Positions 1 through 9,261 of a stretch of DNA of 64,000 nt are shown one piece after another. Numbering within the stretch: the stretch's first letter is position 1; the number at the start of each line of letters is the position of its first letter. The stretch is taken from NCBI GenBank assembly GCA_008638415.1, contig VWVT01000008.1, forward strand, positions 124,001-188,000, read 5' to 3'. Made by a program: the position numbers and the translations under genes. The notes beneath the pieces were generated by a model. It saw nothing but the letters and a program-made list of their open reading frames with translations. It had not been told where the DNA came from and did no database searches. The stretch comes from Nocardiopsis sinuspersici. Its GTDB lineage: Bacteria; Actinomycetota; Actinomycetes; Streptosporangiales; Streptosporangiaceae.

Positions 1-1
1 C

Positions 2-1093
2 CTGGTGATCACGGCGCCCGAGGGCTCGGCCCGGACCTCGGACCTGTGGCTGCGGCCCGCGCTGGAGCCCCGGCCCGAACACGGCTCCCCCACCCCGTCC
101 CAGGAGGATCCGCGCCGCGTGTTCACCGGCATGAGCCGTACCCTCGCCGCCACCGGGCACGACGAGGCCTTCGGTCCGTCCGGTCCCGGTGCGCCCGACA
201 CCCCCGACGACCGCACCGGCGAACTCACGCTGTCCGCGCCCGCCGGGCACGGTGACGGCCCCCGGTTCGTCGCGGGAGGCCCCGGTCCGGTGACCGTCAC
301 GGGGCGGGCGGGCGCCCTCCGGAGCACCGTCGACCTGGAGGTGCTGCCCGTCCCCGACACACTTCGGGCCACGCCGGGACGCCTGGGCCTGGCCTCGTCC
401 GACGACACCGCCTCCTTCGTGCTCACCGGGGTCACCGAGGACGGGGAGCGGGCGCCCGTCGAACCGGTCGACGCCGAGGTCGAGGCCGTCCCCGACCTGG
501 TCGAGGTCGTGGGCCGCGACGACGGCCGCTTCGAGGTGCGGCCGCGTACCGGGGAGGGGGCGGGCACCCTCACGGTGACCGCCGGCGGAGTGAGCACCGA
601 GGTGCCCTTCTCCGTCGGCGCGCGGACGGTCTCCGTGGCGGCCTTCGACGACGCGCGGGAGTGGACGGCACGGTCCGCACGCGGCGAGTCCGGTGTGCGC
701 CCCGTGGCCGGGCGCGACGGCCCCGGACTGGCGCTGGCCTACGACTTCACCCGCGACATCCGCGTCCGTGCCGCCGCCGCCCACCCGCCCGAGCCGATCA
801 CCCTCGACCGCCAGGCCTTCGCGTTCACCGTGGGTGTGCACGGCGACGGCAACGGTGCCCGCCTCAGGCTCGGCCTCACCGACGGCCACGGTGTCGGCCA
901 CTCCCTCGAGGGTCCCGCGGTCGACTGGGAGGGCTGGCGCGACGTGCGCGTCGAGGTGCCCGACGGTGTCGGACACCCGGTCACGGTCTCCCGTGTGTAC
1001 CTGGTGGAGGACGACCCGGGCCGCGCCTACGCCGGCGAGGTGGTGCTCGACGGCCTCACCGCCACCGGTCCGCCGTCCCGGCCGGACGCCTGA
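2..1093 (+). CDS. C-terminal part of a secreted phosphodiester-glycosidase-type protein (5' truncated by window)
   Basis: The open frame runs in from the left edge with no start codon, so only the last 363 residues are present. The order of segments resembles the C-terminal half of actinobacterial phosphodiester glycosidase (NAGPA-domain) proteins: a stretch with a TATGHDEAFGP-like sequence (about residue 50), two Ig-like beta-rich repeats (about 100-210), and a jelly-roll carbohydrate-binding-like domain (about 215-355) with YDFT and WEGWRDVRVEVP-like segments. The catalytic domain would lie upstream, outside the window. The family call rests on recalled sequence style, not on a visible active site. 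Two GC-rich hairpins follow the stop. Confidence 0.55.
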   Translation: MVITAPEGSARTSDLWLRPALEPRPEHGSPTPSQEDPRRVFTGMSRTLAATGHDEAFGPSGPGAPDTPDDRTGELTLSAPAGHGDGPRFVAGGPGPVTVTGRAGALRSTVDLEVLPVPDTLRATPGRLGLASSDDTASFVLTGVTEDGERAPVEPVDAEVEAVPDLVEVVGRDDGRFEVRPRTGEGAGTLTVTAGGVSTEVPFSVGARTVSVAAFDDAREWTARSARGESGVRPVAGRDGPGLALAYDFTRDIRVRAAAAHPPEPITLDRQAFAFTVGVHGDGNGARLRLGLTDGHGVGHSLEGPAVDWEGWRDVRVEVPDGVGHPVTVSRVYLVEDDPGRAYAGEVVLDGLTATGPPSRPDA

Positions 1094-1270
1094 GCCGGGA
1101 CCGGAGGCCCCTCGGCACAGCAGGGCGTCCGGGCCCGCCGAAGAGGTGGCCGCGGCACGGCCTCCGAGCGGGTCCGTGTGGAGGATCTCCGGAGAGGGCG
1201 GGAGCCCGGACTGGCGGGTGACACCGGTGGGCGGGCCCGGTCTCCGCCGCCTGGAACACGGGACTTCTTC

Positions 1271-1338
1271 GCCCCGCCCCAGGCGGGGCCTCCGCGAGGT
1301 GGCGGAGAAGGTCCGTTCCCCGCCCGTCGCGGGCGGGG
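1271..1338. terminator. Pair of GC hairpins between convergent genes
   Basis: Two inverted repeats lie between the converging first CDS and the amidase gene. The first pairs GCCCCGCC (1271-1278) with GGCGGGGC (1282-1289). The second pairs CCCCGCCCG (1318-1326) with CGGGCGGGG (1330-1338). Neither has a U-tract, so they are probably a bidirectional terminator of the GC-rich actinomycete kind. Confidence 0.5.
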
Positions 1339-1365
1339 CGGCCCGGACACGCCCCGCCCGCTCCC

Positions 1366-3087
1366 TCAGGACAGGCGCGGGGTGCGGGGCGGCTCCCTGC
1401 GCCGGTCACCGGTCGCCTCGAAGGCCGCCGCGATCCTCAACAGCCGTGCGTCGTCGTAGGCCCGCCCGGCGAAGGTCAGCCCCACCGGCATCCCGGTGTC
1501 GGACATCGTGCCCATCGGCACCGTCACCGTGGGGATCCCCAGATGGCGCCAGACCAGGTTGCCGTTGGCCACCCACACACCGTTGCGCCAGGTGAGGTCC
1601 GCCGACTCCGGGTCCACGTCGGCGTCGGAGGGACCGACGTCGGCCACCGCGGGGAAGGCGATCGCGTCCAGGCCCAGGTGGTCCAGCCAGTCCTCGAAGT
1701 CCACACGGCGCGTCCTCTCCAGTCCCTTCACCCCCTCCTCCATGTGGGGGATCTCGGTGAGGGAGGTGACGCCGGTGCGGCGCGCGAACTCCGGGTAGGC
1801 GGCGATGTCGTCGTCGAACCCGTCGTAGCGGTCCGGAAGGGTGCCCGGCTCGTGCGGGAAGATACGGGCACCGTCGACCCGCCCCAGGTCGTCCAGGTGC
1901 GGATCGCCGTTGGCGCGCAGGAAGTCGTGCCAGGCCCAGGCGGACAGGTCGAGGATCTCCCGGTCCAGGTACTCCCGGCTCACCAGCCCCCGGGTCCTGA
2001 TCGTGGGCGCTCCGGGCCGGTCCCCCTCGTAGTTGGTCACCACGGGAAGGTCGGTGTCCCGCACACGGACGCCGGAGGCCTCCAGGTCGGCCCGGGCCTC
2101 CTCCCACAGCCGCAGCACGCTGGGCCGGGTGAGCACCGGCTGCCCGGTCGGGCCCCCGATGCCGGGGTTCTGAGCGGTACCGGCCTCGGTGTCGGTGCCG
2201 GTGTACAAGCGGGGAGCACCGATCCGGAGCCCGTCCAGGGCCCGGCGTCCCGCGTCCGCGCCGTCCACGCCCAGAGCGGTGAAGGAGGCCGGACGCACCC
2301 GTGAGGCCGCCGGGACGTCGATCCAGGGCTGGAGGCGCCAGAAGTCCCCGCGCGGCTCGGGGTCGTCGGCGACGATGACCTCCAGGAGTTCGAGCATGTC
2401 GGTCATGGTGCGGGTGTGGGGCACCACGACGTCCATGGTGGGCACCAGCGGCCAGTTCCCGCGGATGGAGATCACGCCCCAGGACGGGGTGTAGGCGCAC
2501 AGGGCGTTGTTGGAGGCGGGGGCGCGCCCGGAGGACCAGGTCTCCTCGGCCAGCCCGAAGGCGGCGAAGCTCGCGGCCGTGGCCGTGCCCGAGCCGTTGG
2601 AGGACCCCGAGGCGAAGGCCGAGGTCAGGTAGTCCCCGTTGTAGGGGCTCTCCGCCCGCCCGTACACCCCGCGCTGCATGCCGCCGTTGGCCATGGGCGG
2701 CATGTTGGTCAGCCCGAGCAGCACGGCCCCGCTCTCCCGCAGGCGCGCCACCGTGAACGAGTCGCGCTGGGCGACGAGGTGTTCGAAGGCCGGTGATCCG
2801 GCCGCGACCGTCAGTCCGCGGGCCTGGTAGCTGTCCTTGGCGGTGTAGGGGATGCCGTCGAGCGGGCCCAGGGTCCGCCCACGCGCGCGCCGGGCGTCGG
2901 AGGCACGCGCCTCCTCGACGGCGTGGGGGTTCATCACCACCACGGAGTTGAGCGTGATGCCGGTGTGGTCGTAGGCGGCGATACGGGCCAGGTGGGCGCG
3001 CACCAGCTCCTCACTGGTGACGCGTCCCCTCCGAAGGGCCTCGCGCATCTGCGGGATCGTGGCCTCGACCACGTCGAAGGACTCCAT
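1366..3087 (-). CDS. Amidase-signature family hydrolase in the polyamine locus
   Basis: A 573-residue amidase-signature enzyme, expected to hydrolyse a C-N amide bond in the cytoplasm. The Ser-cisSer-Lys triad is visible: Lys84 in YTAKDS, Ser162 in GSSNGSG (161-167) and the nucleophile Ser186 in WSSGRAP. The start is ATG at 3087, which overlaps the stop of the agmatine deiminase gene by 4 bp (ATGA), so the two are translationally coupled. Agmatine deiminase yields N-carbamoylputrescine, normally cleaved by a nitrilase-family AguB; none is present here, so this amidase may fill that role. That is inference; other amide substrates are equally possible. The loop around the nucleophile (EETWSSGR) differs from the usual GTDTGGSIR. 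Confidence 0.85.
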   Translation of the reverse strand: MESFDVVEATIPQMREALRRGRVTSEELVRAHLARIAAYDHTGITLNSVVVMNPHAVEEARASDARRARGRTLGPLDGIPYTAKDSYQARGLTVAAGSPAFEHLVAQRDSFTVARLRESGAVLLGLTNMPPMANGGMQRGVYGRAESPYNGDYLTSAFASGSSNGSGTATAASFAAFGLAEETWSSGRAPASNNALCAYTPSWGVISIRGNWPLVPTMDVVVPHTRTMTDMLELLEVIVADDPEPRGDFWRLQPWIDVPAASRVRPASFTALGVDGADAGRRALDGLRIGAPRLYTGTDTEAGTAQNPGIGGPTGQPVLTRPSVLRLWEEARADLEASGVRVRDTDLPVVTNYEGDRPGAPTIRTRGLVSREYLDREILDLSAWAWHDFLRANGDPHLDDLGRVDGARIFPHEPGTLPDRYDGFDDDIAAYPEFARRTGVTSLTEIPHMEEGVKGLERTRRVDFEDWLDHLGLDAIAFPAVADVGPSDADVDPESADLTWRNGVWVANGNLVWRHLGIPTVTVPMGTMSDTGMPVGLTFAGRAYDDARLLRIAAAFEATGDRRREPPRTPRLS

Positions 3088-4169
3088 CAGTGCCCCCTCC
3101 TCGGTGCGCCGCCGCGCGGGGCGGGCTGCTGTTGGGTGATGCAGTGGATGCCGCCGCCGAAGCGGAAGACGTCGCGGGCGTCGACCTGTTCGACGGCCCG
3201 CCCCGGGTAGGCCTCGGCCAGGATCCGCGCGGCGGCCCCGTCGTTCGGGTCGTCGAAGGAGCACAGCACCACGACCCCGTTGGCCACGTAGTGGTTGATG
3301 TAGGACCAGTCGACGAACGCCCCCTCCTCGTCGGTCAGGGTCCGGGGGGCGGGAACGTCGACGACGCGCAGGGGGTTGCCGCGTGCGTCGACGGACTCCT
3401 CCAGCACCCGGCGCAGGTGCCGCGTGACCTCGTGGTCGGGGTGTCGGGGGTCGTCCTGCCGGTGCAGCAGCACGGTGCCCGACTCGGTGAAGCTCGCCAC
3501 GATGTCGACGTGCCCCCTGGTGCCGAACTCGTCGTAGTCGCGGGTCAGGCCCCGGGGCAGCCAGACGGCGTGGCTGGTGCCCAGCCGCGCGTGGAGCAGC
3601 TCCTCGACCCCGTCCCTGGTCAGCCCCGGGTTGCGGCCCGCGTCCAACTGCACGGTCTCGGTCAGCAGGACCGTGCCGGCGCCGTCGACGTGGAAACCGC
3701 CGCCCTCGTTGACCAGGCTGCTCGCGACATGGGGCGCGCCGGCCAGCCCGGCCACCCTGCGGCCCACGAGCCGGTCCTTCTCCCAGGCCGCCCACCCCTG
3801 GGCGCCCCAGCCGTTGAAGACCCAGTCGACGGCGGCCACCCCGCCGTGGGGGTCGTGGACGAAGGTGGGACCGGAGTCGCGGAGCCAGGCGTCGTCCAGG
3901 GGGACCTCGACGGTGTCCACCCCCGGACCCAGCAGCTCCGCGGCCGTCCCGGCGTCCTCGGGAGCGACGGCGACGGTGACCGGCTCGTACCCCGCGACCG
4001 TGCGGGCCACCGCCGCCCAGGCGGCGCGGGCACGGCCCAGGGACGCGCTCCCGGGCGGGCCGAAGGTGTCGTTGGCCGGAGGGAAGGCCATCCAGGTGCG
4101 GTCGTGCGGCGCCCACTCCGGCGGCATCACCGTGGCGGACGGCTCGTCGGCCGAGCCGTGAGCGAACAT
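3087..4169 (-). CDS. aguA: Agmatine deiminase
   Basis: A 360-residue peptidyl-arginine-deiminase-fold enzyme that converts agmatine to N-carbamoylputrescine and ammonia. Family hallmarks are the N-terminal MPPEWAPHDRTWMAFP segment, the WLRDSGPTF motif, EGGGFHVDGAG, and the catalytic Cys at about residue 343 in GGGIHCITQQQP. The ATG at 4169 is preceded by AAGGA at a good distance. It leads the aguA-amidase pair and sits 44 nt downstream of the permease gene. The permease, amine oxidase and aldehyde dehydrogenase around it make an agmatine/putrescine catabolic role likely. Confidence 0.93.
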   Translation of the reverse strand: MFAHGSADEPSATVMPPEWAPHDRTWMAFPPANDTFGPPGSASLGRARAAWAAVARTVAGYEPVTVAVAPEDAGTAAELLGPGVDTVEVPLDDAWLRDSGPTFVHDPHGGVAAVDWVFNGWGAQGWAAWEKDRLVGRRVAGLAGAPHVASSLVNEGGGFHVDGAGTVLLTETVQLDAGRNPGLTRDGVEELLHARLGTSHAVWLPRGLTRDYDEFGTRGHVDIVASFTESGTVLLHRQDDPRHPDHEVTRHLRRVLEESVDARGNPLRVVDVPAPRTLTDEEGAFVDWSYINHYVANGVVVLCSFDDPNDGAAARILAEAYPGRAVEQVDARDVFRFGGGIHCITQQQPAPRGGAPRRGH

Positions 4170-4213
4170 GTCGGTCCTTGTCGTCGAAGAAGTCGGAACT
4201 TGGGGTACCCGCT

Positions 4214-5740
4214 CTAGGCGGAGTACTCGGTGGTCGCGAACCGGCGCCGGAAGAACCCGGGTTCGCGCAGGTACTGCACGACCATGGCCACGGCGCCCAG
4301 GACGAAGACGGCCACACCGAGGACGAACACCAGCCCGACACCGCCGATCTGCGATCCGGAGCCGTAGGCGGGGTCCATGGAGTCCCAGGCGGTCTGGAAG
4401 AAGAACACGAGCAGCAGGATCCCGCCGAGCAGGGGCGCCACCAGCTTGGTCACCAGGCTGCCCGGCGAGGAGGCCGCCTCGCGGCGGAAGTACCAGACGC
4501 AGGCGAGGGCGGTCACCCCGTAGTAGAAGCAGACCATCATGCCCAGCGTGGTGATGGTGTCCCACAGGACGTTCTCGGAGAGCACGCGCATGACCGCGTA
4601 GAAGACCGAGGCGATGACCACCGCCACGACCGTGGCGTAACCGGGGGTGTGGTGGACCGGGCTGACCCGTGCGTATTTGGCCGGGAGGGCCCCGTAGTGG
4701 CCCATGGCGAGCATGGTGCGCGCGGGCGAGATCATCGTGGACTGGAGCGAGGAGGCCGACGAGGACAGCACCGCCAGGGACATCAGGACGGCGAAGGGGC
4801 CCATGACCGGGCCCGCCAGAGCGGCGAAGACGTTGCCCTGGATGTCGGGGTTGCCCAGCCCGAGCTCACCGGTGGAGACCCCCGAGAAGGAGAGCGTGGC
4901 CACCGACACCAGGGTGTAGAGCGTGACGACCACGAGGATGGTGACGATGGCGGCCTTGCCCGGTGTGGTCGTCGTGCCGCGGCTCTCCTCGTTCATCGTC
5001 ACGACCACGTCCCAGCCCCAGTAGACGAAGACGGACAGGGACACACCGGCGGCGAAGGCGGAGAAGGAGTCGACGCCGAACGGGTTGAACCACTCCAGGC
5101 TCACGGCTGCGCCGTCGAAGGCCGCCCCGGAGGCGACCTGGGAGAACGCCGCGACGGAGAACCAGAGCAGCACCACGACCTGGAGCGAGACCAGGACGTA
5201 CTGGAACGTCTTGGTGGCCTCCATCCCCCGGTAGGAGATCCAGGCCGCGGCGGCCATGAACGCCAGGCAGGTCACGATGTTGACCGGCACGTTGCGCGTG
5301 AGACCGGCGATCCACTCCTGGCCGCTGATCTGGGAGATCGCCAGGTAGAAGAAGTCCACGGCGATCCCCGCGAGGTTGGACAGCACCAGGATGGTCGCGG
5401 CCAGCAGGCACCAGCTCCCCATCCAGCCGACCCAGGGGCCGAAGGCCCGGGAGACCCAGGTGAAGGTGGTGCCCGAGTCCGGCATGGCCTTGTTGAGCTG
5501 GCGGTAGCCGATCGCCACCAGCAGCATCGGGACGAACCCGACCAGCAGGATCGCGGGCAGGTGGTCGCCGACGGCCGAGGCCGTCGGGCCCAGGGAGCCC
5601 GAGAGGGTGTAGGCCGGGGCGATGGTGGAGACGCCGATGACCACACCTCCCAAAAGCCCGACGGTTCCCTTGCTGAGGCCCTTCCAGTGGGTCCTGTCGT
5701 CGGTACCCGCCTTCGCGGGCTGTTCGGTCGTGTCCGTCAT
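4214..5740 (-). CDS. APC-superfamily amino acid/polyamine permease
   Basis: A 508-residue membrane protein with about 12 hydrophobic segments. The first helix carries the APC substrate motif VIGVSTIAPAYTLSGSLGP (about 33-52) and the second half has the conserved SSSASSLQSTMISPARTMLAMGHYGALP stretch around 290-320. It would be the importer for the locus, plausibly for putrescine, agmatine or a related amine, although specificity cannot be read from sequence. It lies between the amine oxidase gene (about 120 nt upstream) and aguA (44 nt downstream), all on the minus strand, consistent with one transcript. Confidence 0.9.
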   Translation of the reverse strand: MTDTTEQPAKAGTDDRTHWKGLSKGTVGLLGGVVIGVSTIAPAYTLSGSLGPTASAVGDHLPAILLVGFVPMLLVAIGYRQLNKAMPDSGTTFTWVSRAFGPWVGWMGSWCLLAATILVLSNLAGIAVDFFYLAISQISGQEWIAGLTRNVPVNIVTCLAFMAAAAWISYRGMEATKTFQYVLVSLQVVVLLWFSVAAFSQVASGAAFDGAAVSLEWFNPFGVDSFSAFAAGVSLSVFVYWGWDVVVTMNEESRGTTTTPGKAAIVTILVVVTLYTLVSVATLSFSGVSTGELGLGNPDIQGNVFAALAGPVMGPFAVLMSLAVLSSSASSLQSTMISPARTMLAMGHYGALPAKYARVSPVHHTPGYATVVAVVIASVFYAVMRVLSENVLWDTITTLGMMVCFYYGVTALACVWYFRREAASSPGSLVTKLVAPLLGGILLLVFFFQTAWDSMDPAYGSGSQIGGVGLVFVLGVAVFVLGAVAMVVQYLREPGFFRRRFATTEYSA

Positions 5741-5861
5741 GACTGCTTCCTGTCGTCGCCGTCGGTCTCGGCGCCGAGGCCGGCGCCGTGGGAACCGGTG
5801 AGTCCGGGCGGACTCACCAGGGGGTGGGGTTCGTGCGCCGCGCGCCGGCCCCGGAGGCGGG

Positions 5862-7277
5862 TCACCCGATCGGTGCCTCGGTGTCGACGGGCGCCCCGAG
5901 GATCTCCTCGGCGGCGCGGCGGCCCTGGCGAAGGGCCCCGTCGACGTGCTGGTAGCCCTCGGCCGCCAGGTCCGAGCAGGCCCAGTGGAGGGGGCCCACG
6001 GGCTCCCTCTGGTGGGCGCCGTAGCGGTGCAGGCCGCCCAGGTCGAAGCTGGCCGCGTACGCGCCGCGGGTCCACTCCTCGGAGACGAAGTCCGACTCGT
6101 AGTAGACGAGGGGTTCGAGCGCCTCCTCGCCCAGGTAGCGGGAGAGGGAGCCCAGGACCGCTTCGCGGCGCGCCCCGGCGTCCTGGCTCAGGGCCCGGTC
6201 TGCGAGCTCGTCCGAGACGAAGGCGACCAGGGTGCCCCGGGTGTCCCCGTGGTTGGTGTTGTCGTAGACCTCCTGGCAGAGCTCCCTGGCCCCGAAGCCG
6301 GTGCCGGAGAGGCCCTTCTCCCGCCAGAAGGGCCTGTCATAGACCGCGTGGACCTTGATGACCAGACCCATCGAGGTGTGCTGGTGCATCTGCTGCTGCA
6401 ACCACGGCAGGGCGGGCTCGAAGGAGATGCGCGAGTAGAGGGTGGGCGGCACGGCCACGACCACGCGGCGGGCCCGCACGGTGAGGCGGTCGGACCACAC
6501 CGTGACCCGGCCGTCGGCGTCCCCGTCCCAGCGGATGGCCCGGACCGGGCTCCCGAGGTGGACGGTGCCCTCGTCCAGGGCGTCGGCCATCGCCTCGGAG
6601 ACCGACTGCATGCCCCCGACGACACGGCGGTCGAGGATGAAGTCCTCGTCCACGAGGCGGGAGAAGGAACCGGCCGAGGCGGCCATGAGGACGGCCTGGA
6701 GCGCGGAGAAGGCGTGGACGGGTTTGGTCAGCATGCCCCCGGCCATGAAGATGCCGAGGTTCTCCCGGGCGGTCGCGTCGTCGGTCTGGCCGCGCATCCA
6801 CTCGTCGAAGGTGACGGTGTCGAGTTCGCGGGCGAGCGGGTGGTCCCAGGGGCGGTGCGGGCCGATCTGTTCGGCCAGGTCGTCCAGGGCCCCGATGACG
6901 CGCTTCATCTCCGCCTCGGTGGCCTCGCCCGCGGGGATCATCGTCCCGGTGAACTCGTGGCGGCGGCCGTCCGGGTCGAGGTAGACGTCGGCACCGTCGC
7001 GGTGGCGCGGGAAGGTGCTCATGCCCAGCTCGTCGAGGAGTCCGAGCAGCTCGGACTGGTCGGGCGAGACCCACTGCCCGCCGACTTCCAGGAAGGCCCC
7101 GTCGATCTCCCGGGACCAGGTGCGCCCGCCCACACGGTCACGGGCCTCCAGGACCGCGACGGACCGGCCCGCGGCCCGGAGGGTGCGCGCGGCCATCAGC
7201 CCGGCCGGTCCGGCGCCCACGACGACGACGTCGCGTTCGAGCGCCTCGGCGCTGCCGATGACGTGTGTGCCACTCAT
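5862..7277 (-). CDS. Flavin monoamine oxidase, putrescine-oxidase-like
   Basis: A 471-residue FAD-dependent amine oxidase. The dinucleotide fold GAGPAG is at residues 21-26, followed by the LEARDRVGGRTWS motif that contacts FAD; the C-terminal region ends in an FAD-binding GALRQGRRAAEEIL segment. It should oxidise a primary amine to an aldehyde, hydrogen peroxide and ammonia. The ATG at 7277 has a GAAGGAG ribosome site; the frame is open further upstream but that would run through an operator. Because a gamma-aminobutyraldehyde-dehydrogenase-type gene has the same operator at the same distance, putrescine is the most likely substrate. Confidence 0.88.
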   Translation of the reverse strand: MSGTHVIGSAEALERDVVVVGAGPAGLMAARTLRAAGRSVAVLEARDRVGGRTWSREIDGAFLEVGGQWVSPDQSELLGLLDELGMSTFPRHRDGADVYLDPDGRRHEFTGTMIPAGEATEAEMKRVIGALDDLAEQIGPHRPWDHPLARELDTVTFDEWMRGQTDDATARENLGIFMAGGMLTKPVHAFSALQAVLMAASAGSFSRLVDEDFILDRRVVGGMQSVSEAMADALDEGTVHLGSPVRAIRWDGDADGRVTVWSDRLTVRARRVVVAVPPTLYSRISFEPALPWLQQQMHQHTSMGLVIKVHAVYDRPFWREKGLSGTGFGARELCQEVYDNTNHGDTRGTLVAFVSDELADRALSQDAGARREAVLGSLSRYLGEEALEPLVYYESDFVSEEWTRGAYAASFDLGGLHRYGAHQREPVGPLHWACSDLAAEGYQHVDGALRQGRRAAEEILGAPVDTEAPIG

Positions 7278-7300
7278 GGGTGTGCTCCTTCGAACATCAA

Positions 7301-7317
7301 AATGAACATCATTCATT
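7301..7317. promoter_or_regulatory. TetR-type operator in front of the amine oxidase gene
   Basis: AATGA-7 nt-TCATT inverted repeat. Its near edge lies exactly 24 nt upstream of the amine oxidase start codon, just 5' of the Shine-Dalgarno site. The same arms, spacer length and distance recur before the aldehyde dehydrogenase gene (11500-11516). The TetR gene at 9352 is the likely binder. Confidence 0.7.
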
Positions 7318-7483
7318 AACGGGGAAGACGTCCCCGCTGTCAAACTGCGGCTGGTAGGACAGCCACAGGTCAGCGGCCCGCACCGCGCCGAACCGTCGGC
7401 GCCGAGCCGCTTCTGATGCTCTCTCCGAGAACGTTTCGGCCTTCAGGCCAAAGGTGTGTCCGACCCGAACCCCCGACCAGCTC

Positions 7484-7912
7484 TCAGATCGGACGTTGTT
7501 GCTGTTCGACGTATTCACGCACGACAGTCAGCGGCGCTCCGTCACATGATCCGGCGAAATAGGAGCCGGACCAGAATCGGCCGCCCCACAGGTACCGGCC
7601 CACATGCTCCTCGTGCTCCTGGCGAAGCCTGCGGGAGCTGACCCCCTTGAGGCTGTTGACCAGCTTGGAGAGCTGGACCTTCGGCGGATAGCGCACCAAC
7701 AGGTGGACGTGGTCGTCCTCGCCGTTGAACTCGACCAACTCGACTTCGAAGTCCGCGCACACATCGCGCATGATCTCCTCACACCTGAGGAGCAAGGGGT
7801 CGGTGAGCGCCCCACGCCGATACTTCGTGAGAAAAACCAAATGGGCATGAAGAGAGCAGACGACGTGGCGCCCGGTTCGCACATCAGGATTTGGTGTCCA
7901 TCTTGGTGACAT
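7484..7912 (-). CDS. tnpA: IS200/IS605 Y1 transposase TnpA
   Basis: A 142-residue single-stranded DNA transposase of the HUH family. The HUH motif is HVHLL in DDHVHLLVRYPP (about residues 67-78) and the catalytic tyrosine is probably in VREYVEQQQ near the C-terminus. Length and order fit the family, so it appears intact. It is divergent from tnpB with only 11 nt between start codons and is preceded by the left-end hairpin region downstream of its stop. Confidence 0.92.
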   Translation of the reverse strand: MSPRWTPNPDVRTGRHVVCSLHAHLVFLTKYRRGALTDPLLLRCEEIMRDVCADFEVELVEFNGEDDHVHLLVRYPPKVQLSKLVNSLKGVSSRRLRQEHEEHVGRYLWGGRFWSGSYFAGSCDGAPLTVVREYVEQQQRPI

Positions 7913-7923
7913 AAACCAATGCT

Positions 7924-9261
7924 ATGCTCGCTACCGTGAGTCACGACATCTTGGTCAAGCGGCAGGTCGGGCACCGCGCCCGGCTGGTGCTGTCGCCTGC
8001 TCACGTGTCGACGTTGGACGGTCAGGCGCATGCCGCCCGCGCCCTGTGGAACATGCTCCACGAGTGGTGGACCATGGTCGGGGAGAACCGGCGTGTGGAT
8101 CTCAGGGATGCCGACGCCGCGATCCGGCGGGCCCGCAAGGACATGGACTTCCTGGCCGTGTTGCCCGCGCAGGCCGCGCAGGCGGTGTTGAAGACGTACT
8201 TCCGGGCGTGGCGCAACTGTTGGGCGGGCCGCGCCGACGAGCCCACCTTCAAGTCCCGCATCCGGTCGGTCATGTCGGTGGACGTCCCGCAGGGGCAGCA
8301 TCTGAACATCGTCCGCGTGCACCGCCGCTGGGGGATGGCCAACCTGCCCAAAATCGGTCGGGTGCGGTTTCGGTGGACCAAGGACCTGCCGGTGGGCAAG
8401 CGCGCCAACGCCGAGAACCGCATCACCGGAGCACGGCTGATCAAGGACGCGCTGGGCTGGCACATCGCCTTCCGCGTCCAGACTCTGGAGGCCGAGCCGG
8501 AGGCGCACACCGGCCCCGAGGTCGGCGTTGACGTCGGGGTCACCGTGCCGTTGGCCCTGTCGGACGGCAACCACCAAGGCCACGGACGTCCCGCCAGGAC
8601 CGAGGACGGTACGGCTGACCGGGACAAGTGGCTGAACGCGAAGGAGAAGACCAAACTCCTGCGTCTGGAGCGGCGCGCCGCCCAGCGCAAGCAGCACCGC
8701 AAACCCGGCGAGCGCACCTCACACCGGTTGCACCGCACCTATGACCAGATCCGCGGGTTGCGCGCAAGATCCACGCGACGCCACCAGGACTGGCAGCACA
8801 AGACGACCACCGCTCTGGCCCAGCAGTACGGGACGGTCGTGGTCGAGGCCCTCACCATCACGAACATGACCCGCTCCGCCAAAGGTACTGTCGAAGAGCC
8901 AGGGGCCAACGTCGCACAGAAGTCGGGCCTGAACCGCGCCATCGCCCAGGAGGCGTGGGGGCGCACGGTCACGATGCTGGCGTACAAACTCGCCTGGCGG
9001 GGTGGCACCCTGGTCAGGGTTCCCGCCCCGGGCACCTCCCAGCGCTGTTCGGAGTGCGGGTTCACCACACCCGGCAACCGGGAGGATCAGGCCACGTTCG
9101 TGTGCAAGAAGGAGGGCTGCGGTTTCGAGGCGAACGCCGACGACAATGCGGCCCTCAACATCTTGCATCTGTACCGGATCGGCCACGTCGTGGAGGTCCC
9201 GGCTGCCGGGAGGGCAGTCGTCAGGCGCGCTCGCCGCGTCAAGCCCACCACCGAAAGGTAG
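7924..9261 (+). CDS. tnpB: TnpB, RNA-guided nuclease of the IS605 element
   Basis: A 445-residue TnpB with all key parts visible: RuvC aspartate in GVDVGV (about 199-204), glutamate in VVEALTITNM (about 310), a four-Cys zinc ribbon CSECG...CKKEGC (about 376-400) and the last RuvC aspartate in ANADDNAALNI. TnpB proteins use an omega-RNA from the 3' end of the element to cut DNA next to a short motif and favour retention of the transposon. No Shine-Dalgarno is seen; ATG 7924 and GTG 7936 are both possible starts, and TATGCT at 7923-7928 could serve as a -10 box for leaderless GTG. Confidence 0.92.
   Translation: MLATVSHDILVKRQVGHRARLVLSPAHVSTLDGQAHAARALWNMLHEWWTMVGENRRVDLRDADAAIRRARKDMDFLAVLPAQAAQAVLKTYFRAWRNCWAGRADEPTFKSRIRSVMSVDVPQGQHLNIVRVHRRWGMANLPKIGRVRFRWTKDLPVGKRANAENRITGARLIKDALGWHIAFRVQTLEAEPEAHTGPEVGVDVGVTVPLALSDGNHQGHGRPARTEDGTADRDKWLNAKEKTKLLRLERRAAQRKQHRKPGERTSHRLHRTYDQIRGLRARSTRRHQDWQHKTTTALAQQYGTVVVEALTITNMTRSAKGTVEEPGANVAQKSGLNRAIAQEAWGRTVTMLAYKLAWRGGTLVRVPAPGTSQRCSECGFTTPGNREDQATFVCKKEGCGFEANADDNAALNILHLYRIGHVVEVPAAGRAVVRRARRVKPTTER

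Noticed and set aside
3088..4341. Continuous minus-strand frame upstream of the amidase start that would make a 991-residue protein
   Set aside because: The extra part is a low-complexity Arg/Gly/Pro shadow of the agmatine deiminase gene; the family N-terminus begins at ATG 3087, coupled to the aguA stop.
4178..6358. 726-residue plus-strand frame antisense to the permease and amine oxidase genes
   Set aside because: It is His/Asp/Gly/Arg-rich without any domain and is explained by the GC bias of the real minus-strand genes.
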